Below the pieces are notes generated by a model. It saw only the letters and a list, made by a program, of their open reading frames with translations. It did not search any database and was not told the origin of the DNA. The position numbers and the translations under genes were made by a program. From Cephalopachus bancanus (Eukaryota; Chordata; Mammalia; Primates; Tarsiidae): a stretch of DNA of 64,000 nucleotides. Below are positions 35,950 through 47,239 of this stretch, one piece after another. Numbering within the stretch: the first letter of the stretch is position 1; every line of letters starts with the position of its first letter. The stretch is from contig JAPVLO010000570.1 of the NCBI GenBank assembly GCA_027257055.1, positions 820,001 through 884,000 on the forward strand, given 5' to 3'.

Positions 35950-36965
35950 GAAACTTTTTAGTAGAATGGTTTGCGTTCCTCTGGGTATATTCCCAATAGG
36001 AGGATTGACCGGTCATATGGAAAGTCAATTTCTAGGTCTTTCAGAAATCACCACACTGTCTTCCAAAGAGGTTGCACTAGTTTGCATTTTCACCAGCAAT
36101 GCAGAAGCGTTCCTTTTTCTGCACATCCTCACCAGCATCTGTTGTTGTTTGTTTCATTAATGAAGGTCATTCTTACTGGGGTTAGGTGTTATCTCAATGT
36201 GGTTTTGATTTGCATTTCCCAGATGATTAGTGAGTCTGAGCACTTTTTCATATCTGTTGACTGCCCTTATATCTTCTTTTGAGAAGTGTCTACTCATGTC
36301 TTTTGCCCATTTTTTAAAGGGGCTGTTTGATGTTTTTTTTTCCTTTTGGTGCATTTGAGTTCCTTGTAGATCGTAGATGTTAGGCCTTTGTCAGACATAC
36401 AGTTGGCAAACATGTTTTCCAGTCTGTGGGCTGACTTCCCACTCTTGATGATTTCCTTGGCTTTGCAGAACCTTTTCAGTTTGATGAGATCCCACTTGTC
36501 TATCTTATCTCTTATGACATGGGCACTCGGGGTTTTGATCAGGTATTGGTCTCCAATCCCAATTTCCATAAGGGTGTCTCCTGCATTTTCTAAGGTTCTT
36601 ATAGTTTGAGGTTTTATATTTAGGTCTTTGATCCATTTAGAGCTGATTTTTGTGTATGGTGACAGGTAGGAGTTTTGTTTTAATCTTCTGCATATGGCTA
36701 GCCCATTTCTCCAGCACCATTTACTGAATAGGTTCTCCTCTTCCCAGTGGTTGGTGGTGGAGGCTTTGCCAAAGATAAGTTGGTTGAGGAATAGAGGTTT
36801 TGCTTCTGGAATCTCTATCCTATTCCATTGGTCTATATGCCTGTTATTGTACCAATACCAGGCTGTTCTGATTACTGTAGCTTCATAATAATGTTTAAAG
36901 TCTGGGAATGTGATGCCTCCCGCTTTGTTCTTTGTTGTTGCTGTTTTGTTTTGTTTTTGCTGTGG
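35950..36965 (-). pseudogene. L1 ORF2 C-terminal part (sense half of an inverted L1)
   Basis: The minus-strand translation follows L1 ORF2 from '[17 protein letters not shown]' through 'RTAWYWY', '[10 protein letters not shown]', '[16 protein letters not shown]' and '[14 protein letters not shown]' to the Cys-rich C-terminal region. Frames are broken in several places. It stops at about 35950, before the end of ORF2 and without a 3'UTR or A tail, which is unusual for an L1 insertion. The rest of this insertion lies inverted at 36966-37615. Confidence 0.85.
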
Positions 36966-37615
36966 CTTGTTTTGGTTATACTGCTAAACAGACAGAAATT
37001 GGAACCATTTCCCTTAAAAACTGGAATAAGACAAGGATTCCCACTCTCACTCCTCCTGTTCAACATAGAGTTGAAAGTCTTAGCTAGAGGAATCAGACAA
37101 GAGAAGGAAATCAAGGATATCCAAATAGGAAAAGAGGAAGTCAAGTTATCTCTCTTTACAGATGACTTGATTCTCTTAAACCCAGGAGAATCTGTCTAAA
37201 ACCTCTTCACATGGATAAAGGACTTTGGCAAAGTATCAGGGTATAAAATAAATGTGCAAAAAACAGTCACATTTCTATACACCAAAAATAAACCAGCAGA
37301 AAACCAAATAAAAAGCACAATACAATTCACAATAACCACAAAAAAATGAAATGCCTTGGCATCTTCCTAACCAGAGATGTGAAAGTGCTTTGCAATAAAA
37401 TTACAAAATACTGCCCAAATAAATCAAAAATGACACAAACAAATTGAAAAATAGTCCATGATCATGGATTGGAAGAATCAACATTGTTAAGATGTGCGTC
37501 CTACCCAGGACAATCTACAGATTTAATGTAATTCCCATTAAATTACCAGCAGCATTCTTCTCAGGCTTGGAAATGATGATACAGGAATTCATATGGAAGC
37601 ATAACTCTTTACGGG
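36966..37615 (+). pseudogene. L1 reverse-transcriptase part (inverted 5' half)
   Basis: Plus-strand translation of the L1 RT palm: '[18 protein letters not shown]', '[19 protein letters not shown]', '[16 protein letters not shown]', then a stop at 37198. The sequence continues to 'EFIWKHNS' near 37610. FTDD stands where L1s usually have FADD, so both catalytic Asp codons remain. Its 3' end corresponds to the point just upstream of where the minus-strand half begins, as expected from twin priming. Confidence 0.88.
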
Positions 37616-38206
37616 CTGCACATAGTGACTTCTTTCCAAATGATACACTAGGGTAACTTTACAGTAGAGAAATCTGAAAAACACTACTTAAAACTATGTT
37701 ATCAAGGTCAGTTTCAACAGTGATGTCATGTTGATGGTTTATACCTTTGGTATGAATTAAGGAGAATGATATTTTACCTGCATAGTTCTCTCCAAAACAC
37801 CTTAACAAAATCTCACCCTGAGGAGAATATCAGGCAAGTATCAATTAAGAAACATTATATAAAATATGTAGTCAACAATCCTCAAAATGTAAAGATCTTC
37901 AAAGCAAGAAATGTCTGAGTAATTGCCACAGCAAAATGGTATCTGAAGAAACAATAAAAGTGAATGTAATGTGGCATTCTAGAGAGTATCCTGGACCAGA
38001 GAAGGGATATTTTCAAAAAGCCCTTAGGATCTAAATAAAGTATGCATTTCAGTTAATTATAATTTATCAATATTAGTTGATTATTTGTGATAAGTATACA
38101 TGACTAATGTATCATGTTAAAACAGGCAAAATTCGATGTGTGGCATATGGGAAACATCTTTACAATAATTATTTAGAATAATAAATAATGCAATAATAGA
38201 ATTATT
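37616..38206 (+). mobile_element. Ancient LINE 3' end, tentative
   Basis: Shows 'tgacttctttccaaatgatacac', 'gggtaactttacagtagagaaatctg', 'tcaaggtcagtttcaacagtgatgtcatgttgatgg' and 'tatcaatattagttgattatttgtgataagtatac', which I recall from an ancient mammalian L1-related 3'UTR. The exact family was not verified. Confidence 0.45.
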
Positions 38207-38220
38207 GTCCTAACATTTTT

Positions 38221-40061
38221 TATTTATTTAATTTATTATATTTTTATTTTACAGTTATGGGGTAAAAGTGAGTGTTTGCAACATAAGTAGGTTGCATATA
38301 TGTGAACTTTGCACTCCTAGCTGGCCCTTTCTCCCCCTGATTGTGGACCAGGTACACATTGTGTTGTCACATGCCTCCTCCCTCCTCTTTTCCTCCCTCC
38401 CCTAACCATGACTTCAGACTGCTGATCTGACCCTTGTGCTAATGTGACTAGTGTTCACTGCCCACTTATGCATGAGAACATGAGGTATTCAATTCTTTGT
38501 TTCTGTGACAGTATACTTAGTATTATGGCCTCCAATTGCATCCAAGTTTTTGCAAAGGTCGTGATTTAGTGCTTCTTTGTGGCTGCATAATATTCCATCA
38601 GTATATGTACCACAATTTTTGATCCAGTCCACTTTGGATAGGCATCTGGATTGGTTCCATGTTTTTCCTGTTGTGAATAGTGCAGTAATTAACATGCATG
38701 TTCAGATTCTTCTTTGTCGAGTGATTTATGTTCCTCTGTATATATTCTTAGGAGAAGAATTGCTGGATCATATGGAAACTCAATTTTTAGTTTTTTTGAG
38801 AAATTGCCACACTGTTTTCCAAAGATGTTGGGCTAGTTTACATTTCTACCAACAGTGCACCAATGTCTACTTTTCTCTGCAGCCATCACCTGCTGTCTTT
38901 TGACTTGTCAGTGATAGCCAGCCTTACTGGAGTTAGATGGTACCTATTGCAGTTTTGATTTGCATTTATCTGGTGACTGGTGAGGCTGAACAGTTTTTAT
39001 GTGTCTGCTGACTGCTTGGATGTCAGTTTTGAGAAGTTTATGCTCGTGTCCTTTGCCCACTTTTTAATGGAGTTATTTATTTTTGTTTTCATTTTTCAGT
39101 TTGAACTCATTGTAGATTCAGGACTTTAGCCCTTTGTCAGATGCATAGCTTGCAAATGTTTTTTCCCATCCCATGACTTGTCTCTTCTCTCTCTCTCTCT
39201 CTCTCTCTCTCCCCCCCACCCCTCTCACGTGCACACTCTTTTTGCTATGCAAAAGCATTTTAGTTTGACAAGATTTCACCTGTGTATTTTAGCTTTTATT
39301 GCATTTGCTTTGGGGGCCTTGGTCATGAATTCATTATCTACTCCGATATCAAAGAAAGGTGTTTCTCTACATTTTCTTCTAGGTTCATTATAGTTTGAGG
39401 TTTTAAATTTAAGTCTTCATTCATTTTGTGTTGACTTTTGTATATTGTGATAGATAGTGGTTCAGTTTCACTTTTTTACATGTGATTAGCAAGTTTTCCC
39501 AGCATCATTTGCTAAACATGGTTTCCCTTTCCCAATGATTGTTCTTTGTCAAGGATGAGTTGGTTGAAGGAACTTGCTTGTATTTCTGAAATCTCTGTCC
39601 TGTTCCATTGGTTTATGTGTCTATTCCTGTACCAATACCATGCCATCTTAATTACTGTAGTCTTGTAGTATAGTTTGAAATTGTTATACCTTCAGCTTTG
39701 TTCCTTTTGTTCATGATCACTTTGGCTATTCGTGCTCTTTTTTGCTTCTATATTAATTTCTGTATTGTCATTTCTAGGTCTGTGAAGAATGATGCTGGTC
39801 ATTTTATGGGTACTGCAATTAATCTGTAGATTGCCTTGATAGGATGGACATCTTGACAATATTGATTCTTCCAATCTATGACCATGGAATATTTTTTCTG
39901 TTTGTGTGTCCAGCTGCCTCCCCTGTCCAAAGTTGTTCAAGTCTGAGTTTACCAGTGACTGGGTTTACCAGTGGCTGGGTCCATTATCTCTTTTCTGCTA
40001 GGTGAGAGAGGTATAATTCAGCTCCTCCCTATGGCCATCTTGGATCCTCAGATCCCAATAT
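38221..40061 (-). mobile_element. L1 with 5' end kept and interior missing (SpIRE-like)
   Basis: The T-rich poly(A) side is at 38214-38253, then 3'UTR and the ORF2 C-terminal half on the minus strand up to about 39910. There the sequence jumps to a 5'UTR start region (39911-40061) that contains 'ccaagatggcc' near its end, like the start of many L1s. Flanks share a probable duplication, gtcctaacattttt (38207-38220) against gtactaacactttt (40062-40075). So the insertion seems complete at both ends but lacks the rest of the 5'UTR, ORF1, endonuclease and most of RT. Confidence 0.65.
39183..39218. repeat. (CT)n and C-rich microsatellite in L1 ORF2
   Basis: A ~30-bp CT run followed by 'cccccccacccct' interrupts the L1 ORF2 sequence between 'acttgtctcttc' and 'tgctatgcaaaagc'. 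Confidence 0.9.
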
Positions 40062-40075
40062 GTACTAACACTTTT

Positions 40076-40441
40076 ATAAAATAGACAGGTTTATTTAAAA
40101 AATAACATTTCAATAAACTTCAACAAAGTTATAACATGGAAAAAATACTCCGCGAATAGAGTTTACCTGAAACAGACAGAATTATGCTCTTTAAAAACCT
40201 ATTTAGATCAAAATGGCACAAAAAGTTGGTTCAAAAAAGATCTCTATACAAAGAAATATATCCCCTATGATTCTTGTATTCAAGAATTGGTCTGAATAAC
40301 ATAATTTGCAAAGCAACTCCTAAAAAGTATTTAAAATAACTCAGTAAGACACTGTTAAGCATAATACTGTATGCTTCTCAATCAGAACAAGCTCAGAGGA
40401 AAACAAATGAGGAAGAAGTTCATAGTCCATACCAAATAGAT
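40076..40441. other. No recognised feature
   Basis: Apparently single-copy AT-rich sequence. It has no frame or repeat I can support. Confidence 0.45.
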
Positions 40442-40454
40442 TGCTTACACTTTT

Positions 40455-40741
40455 TTTTTTTTTTGAGTTGGAGTCTCACTCTGTTGCCCAGACTGGAGTG
40501 TAGTGGTCGCTCCAGCCACCACAGCCTCGACCTGCCGGGCTCCAGCGATCCTTCCACCTCAACCTTCCAAGCAGCTGGAACTACAAGCGTGTGTGACCAC
40601 GCCCAGCTATTATTTTTTATTTATTGTAGAGATGAGGTCTCGCCAAGTTGCCCAGGTGGGTGTCGAACCCACAGGCTCAGGCAATCCACTCACCTCGGCC
40701 TCCCAAAGCATGGGATTACAAGCTGAGCCACCGAGCCTGGC
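40455..40741 (-). mobile_element. Tarsier-type Alu dimer with TSD
   Basis: Minus-strand dimer, flanked by tgcttacactttt at 40442-40454 and 40742-40754. Confidence 0.96.
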
Positions 40742-40792
40742 TGCTTACACTTTTATTCAAAAGAAAAATTGCCCTTCTCTTCCTCCATCTTT

Positions 40793-41073
40793 TTTTTTTT
40801 TTTTTGAGTTGGAGTCTCACTCTGTTGCCCAGACTGGAGTGCGGTGGCACGCTCCTGGCCACCGCAGCCTCTACCTGCTGGGATCCGGTGATCCTTCTGC
40901 CTCAACCTTCCAAGTAGCTGGAACTACAGGCATGCACTACCACGCCCGACTAATTTTTTGATTTATTGTAGAGATGAGGTCTCGCCAATTAGCCCAGGCG
41001 TATCTCGAACCCGCGGGCTCAGGCAATCCACTCACCTCAGTGTGGGATTACAGACTGAGCCACCGAGCCTGGC
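40793..41073 (-). mobile_element. Second Alu dimer in tandem, with a small deletion
   Basis: Same orientation, about 50 bp after the previous Alu. The left arm lacks about 18 bases: 'ctcacctcag' joins directly to 'tgtgggattacag' where the neighbour has 'ctcggcctcccaaagca'. The two similar copies could recombine. Confidence 0.94.
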
Positions 41074-41462
41074 CAAAATTTTTTAAATGGTAATCTTTGG
41101 CACACTTAAATTTTGGAAAAAACAAGAGGGCAGTTCTAGGAAACTTAATGATGAGTTAATAATTTTAAATCTCAATCAATCATTTCCATTTCAAAAAGCC
41201 AGTTATAGACATAAGCATAAGCTCCCAGCATTTTTAAAAATTTCTGTATTTTGAGAAGTTAGAGTAACAATACAAATTTTTTAAAGAATTTTTTCAAACA
41301 GCTAAAATAGAAATGAAAATGATTTGCCAGTGATTTTTTTTAGCAGAAAATTTTAGAAGTTAAAAATTCTCATCAGATTTCGAAGCTGCTCGCCTATGTG
41401 TGTAACAGTCTTTACTCACTAGCAAGATTATAAAAAAATATAATCTTATTTGACCACATTTT

Positions 41463-41525
41463 AATTTTTTTTCCTTTCCTTTCATTTGAATTCCTCATAG
41501 ATCCTGGATGTTAGACCATGTCTAT
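41463..41525 (-). mobile_element. Short L1 ORF2 fragment
   Basis: 'catttgaattcctcatagatcctggatgttagaccatgtc' matches the L1 C-terminal block seen at 36355, 50325 and 63290. Confidence 0.7.
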
Positions 41526-43354
41526 ATAATAAAATAAAATTTAATATTTAAAAACGATAATATTCAAGCCTATACTGGTGGATTCATACTTACCAAGGAA
41601 AACAACATTATGATTCCTTGACACACATAAATTTCTTCTGGTTTACTTTAAAAATCACTCATAGACAGAATTTTTTTAAAAATTGGAATAGCAACTGTTT
41701 CTTTGCAAAAGATGAACTGAGGATCAGAGTAGTTACTGAAGTTTTCACTATGGTTCAACAACCTGCAAGCAGCAGATTCTAAACTCAAATTCAGATGTTT
41801 TGACCACAACTCCAGTGACCAACTCACTAATTGAGGAGTTCCTATGTAGAATAATATTGTCATGCTTGATATATAAAAAGACACAGATTACATAGTTCTT
41901 TTAAAAGCATTTGTTTTATACCAGGATCAGAAAACAATTCTGCAATATTTCCTTTGGCACCAAATAACATCTAAAAAATTTTAGATTGTAAAAGGAAAAG
42001 TCTTTATTTTTCATACCCTTGGTACACCTATAATTTAATTGCATCCCCTACCCATTCAATTACCAGAGTCTGTTTAACACGCTCTGACATCTTTTTATTT
42101 GCCACTTCTCATCATACAATTTTAGTCTTTACATCTCTGTTTAATATTGTTATATCAACTCAGCTTTTTAGAATATTTTGCTTTTAAGCTTCTCAAACTA
42201 GAGAAATATGACATCAGATAACTTTGCTCCTTATTCTGTGGCTGAGATTTTTAAATTAAGCCATCTATTAATTTTCCAAGGTATACTAAACTAAGACACT
42301 TCTGAGAATTATGAATTTTTCTTAAAAGAAATGTTTAGTGTATTACATAATGAATGCCTAAAATTGAAGTTTAAGACAACCTATTTTATTTGCCCTTACA
42401 GTTGTAATATATTGAAATAAGTAAACACAGAAAATGGGGATGCATTTGGAAAAAAATAATCCTAATTATCACTCTGTCACATAGGGAAAGAAATGTTAAA
42501 CTATTGTCCAACTTTGAAGTTAACTTCATTAGCTTCACATGTATTTCTCTGGAGTCCTGGAGCTCAAAATGTGTAATTGTATTTTCTTTTCACAAAGAAA
42601 TTGTAGTACCAATGATAGACATTATTTAAAGGTAGTACATGGCACTCACAGTAATTATTGTGGGAGAAATGGGAGAAAATTGGCTATTGTCCTCTTTCTT
42701 AGTTTGCATGGACTGAAGTATCCAAACTAATTCTAATGCCTAAATTGCTGTGGCTGTTGTCTGTTCTTGAGTCAAAACTTACTTTTTTTCACTATTTATT
42801 CCCATTTGCCAAAATCCATTACCCACCATTTTTTACAGCTCTTTTTCTGTGCACTTTTCTATTAGCCCTATATAAATACATTGCTTATAAAAATGCACAG
42901 AAATCTCAACACTGTGTTCAATGTGCATTATACATCTGTGACTCCAACAAATTCCAAAGTTTGATGATGATTTAGAACAAAGATGATTTGTTTTAAACTT
43001 AAAATACCTTTTATCACATTCAAATTGATTCTAAAAATTCATCTAAAATTCTAAAACTATTTTGATGAATAAGCCACATCACAGTACCCAATACTCTCAA
43101 CCATATAATATTTAAGTTAAAACTGAGCCATTTTTTATATGGCAAATAAAAAGCGTTTTCCTCTGACTTTGAAGCAGATTGATTGCAAAACCACCATCAT
43201 TCATTAGAGGCAGCATGTTTTACCATGTCCAACTTGTCTCAATATAGTTCCTTCATTGATCTACCAGAATTATCTCAATTTTTGTAACATCAAAAGACTC
43301 TTGTCATGAATGTTGAATTATTAGAAGAAAAATAATACACAAAAGAAAAGTATG

Positions 43355-43420
43355 TCAGAGAGTTGGACTAGATAGTCTCAAAATCTCCCTTCCAATTATA
43401 AGGTTCTAAAACCATGCTAG
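43355..43420. mobile_element. CR1/L3-like fragment, tentative
   Basis: 'gagagttggactagatagtctcaaaatctcccttccaattataaggttct' resembles the widely conserved CR1-group LINE 3' end (ttggactagatgatct..). Short and diverged. Confidence 0.4.
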
Positions 43421-45479
43421 GCATCACAAAATGTCAAAGGATCATAGTAACTTCCATTAAACCAAAGTTTAAAACATTACTGATTATTAACTTAGTTTGC
43501 CTCCAACTCACACTCTTTGATAATTTAATTCTGAAAATTTCTAAGAGTACCCGTCTGTGTTAGATTGAATGTATAGGTTTTATGATATATGTGTGTGCAT
43601 ATAGAAATGCTAAAGAGTGGGAGAAAGGAAGATAAAATAATAAGATAGAAGAATAAAGAATAAGAGTGGTAAAATCAATTAAACCTTATGTATATATGTA
43701 TATATATATTTTTTCCTTAGAATCTATTTTAGCATGATTTACACTTATTCAGAAAGATCTATGACAAGAGATTTGTAGATTGAGACCTAGAATAATCAGA
43801 AGGTTTAAAATATTTCAAAATAGTATATAATGGTTTCATATTGTAAAGCTGTGTAATTACTTACTGTAAAAAAACTTAATCTCAATGACTATCTCTATTA
43901 AGTATCAAATTTTGCATCAATCCATATTTTTACTTGAAAAATATACTATTTAATATTACTAAAAATTAATATTAATAATGTAACATGTATTTATTAAGAT
44001 TAATTAATATATCATTAATTTTAACCCAAAAAACAATGCTAGTGTATCTCTTTAAAATGTTAGTTTATTCTAGAGAATGAACATGCCGTAAGAATCAAAT
44101 TATGCTACTGAATCAGATATCCTTTAAGACACCCAGCTATTTAATAGATTTAAAAGTTTCATAACACGACTAAAAACAAGTTGAAAATCTGTTTTCTTCA
44201 CTTATTCTCTGCCTCTCATGATTTTAAGTGTGAAATTTAACAAGGTGCTATAAAAATTACTTGGATATATTTGTAGACAGAGTTTTTGTTTCAAATATTC
44301 AAATTATAATTTTAAATATTCATTCACATAGAGTTTGGAGTCAAGGTCAATGACCTTAAACAATATTCATGGATTTGAGGACAGAGAAGGGAAGTTTTAT
44401 TTGCTTGTATTTCAGTAATTTAAAAAATTTTCATGTATGCAACTATCTAGAAGACTGCAACTTTTGGTAAAAATTACATTGGAGATTAACTAATAAATTA
44501 TATAGTCACCTCCAAAACTGTGAGTGTGATGAGACCATCTGAAGCTTTTAAAATGGTGAGTGGTACATACTATACACTAAAAATGTGAATAATTTAAAAA
44601 TTTTAAAACACTGTATAATTCAATATAGTAATATTCATAAATGCTGTCATTTTACTTTAGCAATTTTCTAAAATAAACACAGCAAACTAAGAATGTCTTT
44701 ATCTGAGTGAGGGTTATTTTGGAATCTTAGAAATGTATGCAAATAAACATAAAAATATAAAATAACTACTTAAGTAATCATATCAGTCTTTAATAGAAGA
44801 GTTCTAATGTCAAAGATTTAAGAATTACAGAACTTATGACTGCTTTAATAAAAGATGGGAAGATATTTTAACACAATCTAGTCAATATCGTCAATCTACA
44901 ACTAAAGAAACAATTCTAATTTTAGAAAATGAATTTTATGTTGTCTTGATTTTTTCCATTAGATAATATTTAAGATTTTTGAACTTAAGAAAACCCTTTC
45001 AAATTAATGCCTGTACAATAATAAAAATGTGTATTTATTGGGTAGCTATTTATTCTTCTTCTAGAAATTGATTAAGTTTGTAACTGTGCTCATTAAAAAA
45101 AATTCTATTGATTAATATATTTGTACCAGAATTGCCTTTGTGGTATTCATTTTGTTAGAAAAGCACAGTTTAGGTCAGGAAGAAGGCAAACTTGAAAGAG
45201 TCCCCATAGTCCCATAGAAACATTAAGTAAACAGCAATAGATTGACTAAAATAGCTTTGTTAGAGCTCTAGAAAGCACTCAAAGATTAATAACAATCAAA
45301 CAAATACCCAATCAAAAACACATTCTTAAAATCACAGGTAATTTGTGATGGAGCATGTTGGGAGAAAGTCACTCAATTTCCAATTTCTCCTTCAGAACAG
45401 AAGATAAAGAATGGAACTTGTTTTGTCTGAAAACTTCCAAAAAAACATAGTTTCTGTCTCACCCAAATCAGATCTCTGC

Positions 45480-46830
45480 AGGGACAACAGCATAATTTGT
45501 ATAACAGATTAGAGGTTGTTCAAAGTAGTAGAGGAAATACAGACTTACAGATAGCTGAGAGCAACAAATTATGGAAAGAAGAATGCAACAAAATACTGAA
45601 GGCCCTGAGAAGAGACAAGAATGAGACTCTTAAGGAAATCAGGATAAATGAAAGCACCTATGTATATGGGGACATTGGGGGAAAAAAAGAAGAAGAAAAG
45701 CTCAATTCAATGGAAGATACATGCTTTGAACAAGCCTGAAGACACTTTAAGCCTTTAAATCACTCCGATTAATAAGGGTCTTCCTGTGCATAGTGACAAT
45801 CTGAAAAAGCTGAGAGAGGTGGCTGTTTTTCAAATGCCTAGTTCTAAACCAAAATTAACAGACCATGTAAACAATTTCTTTAACAAAAACAAAATAAATT
45901 TCCAAAAACTGGCTCCAAAGAACCACAGACTACAGGCTTACAATAAAAAGATTTTTTAAAAAACTATCTTAAATATTCTTGAATAAGCTAAAAATGCAGA
46001 GATAACTAAAATAAACAAGGAAACCAATATAAATAAAATGAGAATATAAGCAAAGAGGTAGAAAATGTGATAAACAGATAGTCTAGAGATAAAAATACAA
46101 AAATTGAATTGAAAAATTAACTAAAAAGATCAGCAGAAGTTTCAAGCAGAAAAAGGAAAGAGTGATTGAATTTGAAGAAGGACTATTTGAAATTATCAAG
46201 TCTGAAGAGAGGAGCAAAAGCAAAAGAGAATGAAGAAAAGTAAACAGAGCCTAAGGCACTATTGAGTTACTATTAGAGGACAAATATTTACATTTTGGGA
46301 ATCCCAGAAGAAGAGAAAGATACAAAAAAATGAAGAAAGTAATGGTCAAAAGCTTTTCAAATTTAAGGAAAAACATAAATACACAAATACATGAAGTTTG
46401 ACAAATTCTAAGTAGGATAAACACAAAAACCCACATAATAACACATTATAATCAAACTGCTGAAAGTCAAAGACAAAATATTCTTAAAAACAACAATAGA
46501 AAAGCAACACATCATTTATAAGGGTTATTTAATAAAATAAATTGTCAGTGGATTTCTCGTCAGAAACATCACCAAGCAAAAAGTAATGGGATAATATATG
46601 TAAAGTGATAAAAAGCAAAACAAAACAGTCAGCTGAAAATTCTGTGTCTAGCTAAATTGTCTTTCAAAAATAAGGAGGAAAATTATACATTATCAGATTA
46701 AAAAGCTGAGAATGTTTATTATCACTAAACCTGTACTACAAGAATGCTAAAAAGAATTAGTCAAGTTGAAATTAAAGGATTCTAGAAAGTAACTTAAAGC
46801 CAAAAAATATATAAAGTTATTTGATCCCAA
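45480..46830 (+). mobile_element. Old L1M ORF1-region remnant
   Basis: Blocks such as 'gaataagctaaaaatgcagagataac', 'gggaatcccagaagaagagaaagata', 'ttcaaatttaaggaaaaacataaat' and 'gtggatttctcgtcagaaacatc' belong to the 5' half of old L1s. An 80-codon open stretch at 45497-45739 is present but has no known domain that I recognise. Confidence 0.6.
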
Positions 46831-47239
46831 TATGTTAATGGCTGAGGCTCACACCCATGGAAGATCTTTATGTTTCTCCTCAAATTTATATATTTATAAT
46901 TCAGAATAGTATGTATTAAAATTCATTTCTGCTACAGAACAACTTTGTTTATACAACTAAAAAGACTACTGTTGTCTTTTAATTGAAAAAAAAAATCTAG
47001 GAGTGGAATGGTTGGATCACATAATGGTAGACCAAAGGTTTTTTCCATTATGCCTCATACGCTTAGAAGAACCAAAATAGTGGGTACATAATTGCACTTT
47101 GATCATAGTACACAAGAAAGAATACAAGAACTTTACAGAAAAGTGAAAAAACTTCAGAATCTGAGGACAAGAAAGAGGGCAGGCAGTTTGCATAGCCAAT
47201 ATTCTCCAAAAACCAGAAGTGAATCTCAAATAGGGGAGA
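46831..47239. other. Mixed short L1 remnants
   Basis: A small minus-strand L1 block ('aggagtggaatggttggatcacataatgg', 46998-47026) lies in otherwise unassigned sequence. Confidence 0.4.

Larger units (their letters stand above)
41074..45479. other. Mostly single-copy AT-rich sequence (4.4 kb)
   Basis: Only two short repeat remnants recognised (41463-41525 and 43355-43420). There is no long frame, no CpG-rich stretch and no convincing exon. The longest uninterrupted non-repeat part of the window. Confidence 0.5.

Noticed and set aside
40503..40961. 152-codon plus-strand frame.
   Set aside because: It is an antisense reading through two minus-strand Alus, a common artefact.
42539..42975. Two small adjacent frames in the single-copy region.
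   Set aside because: They are short, have no domain or splice context, and are as expected by chance in AT-rich DNA.
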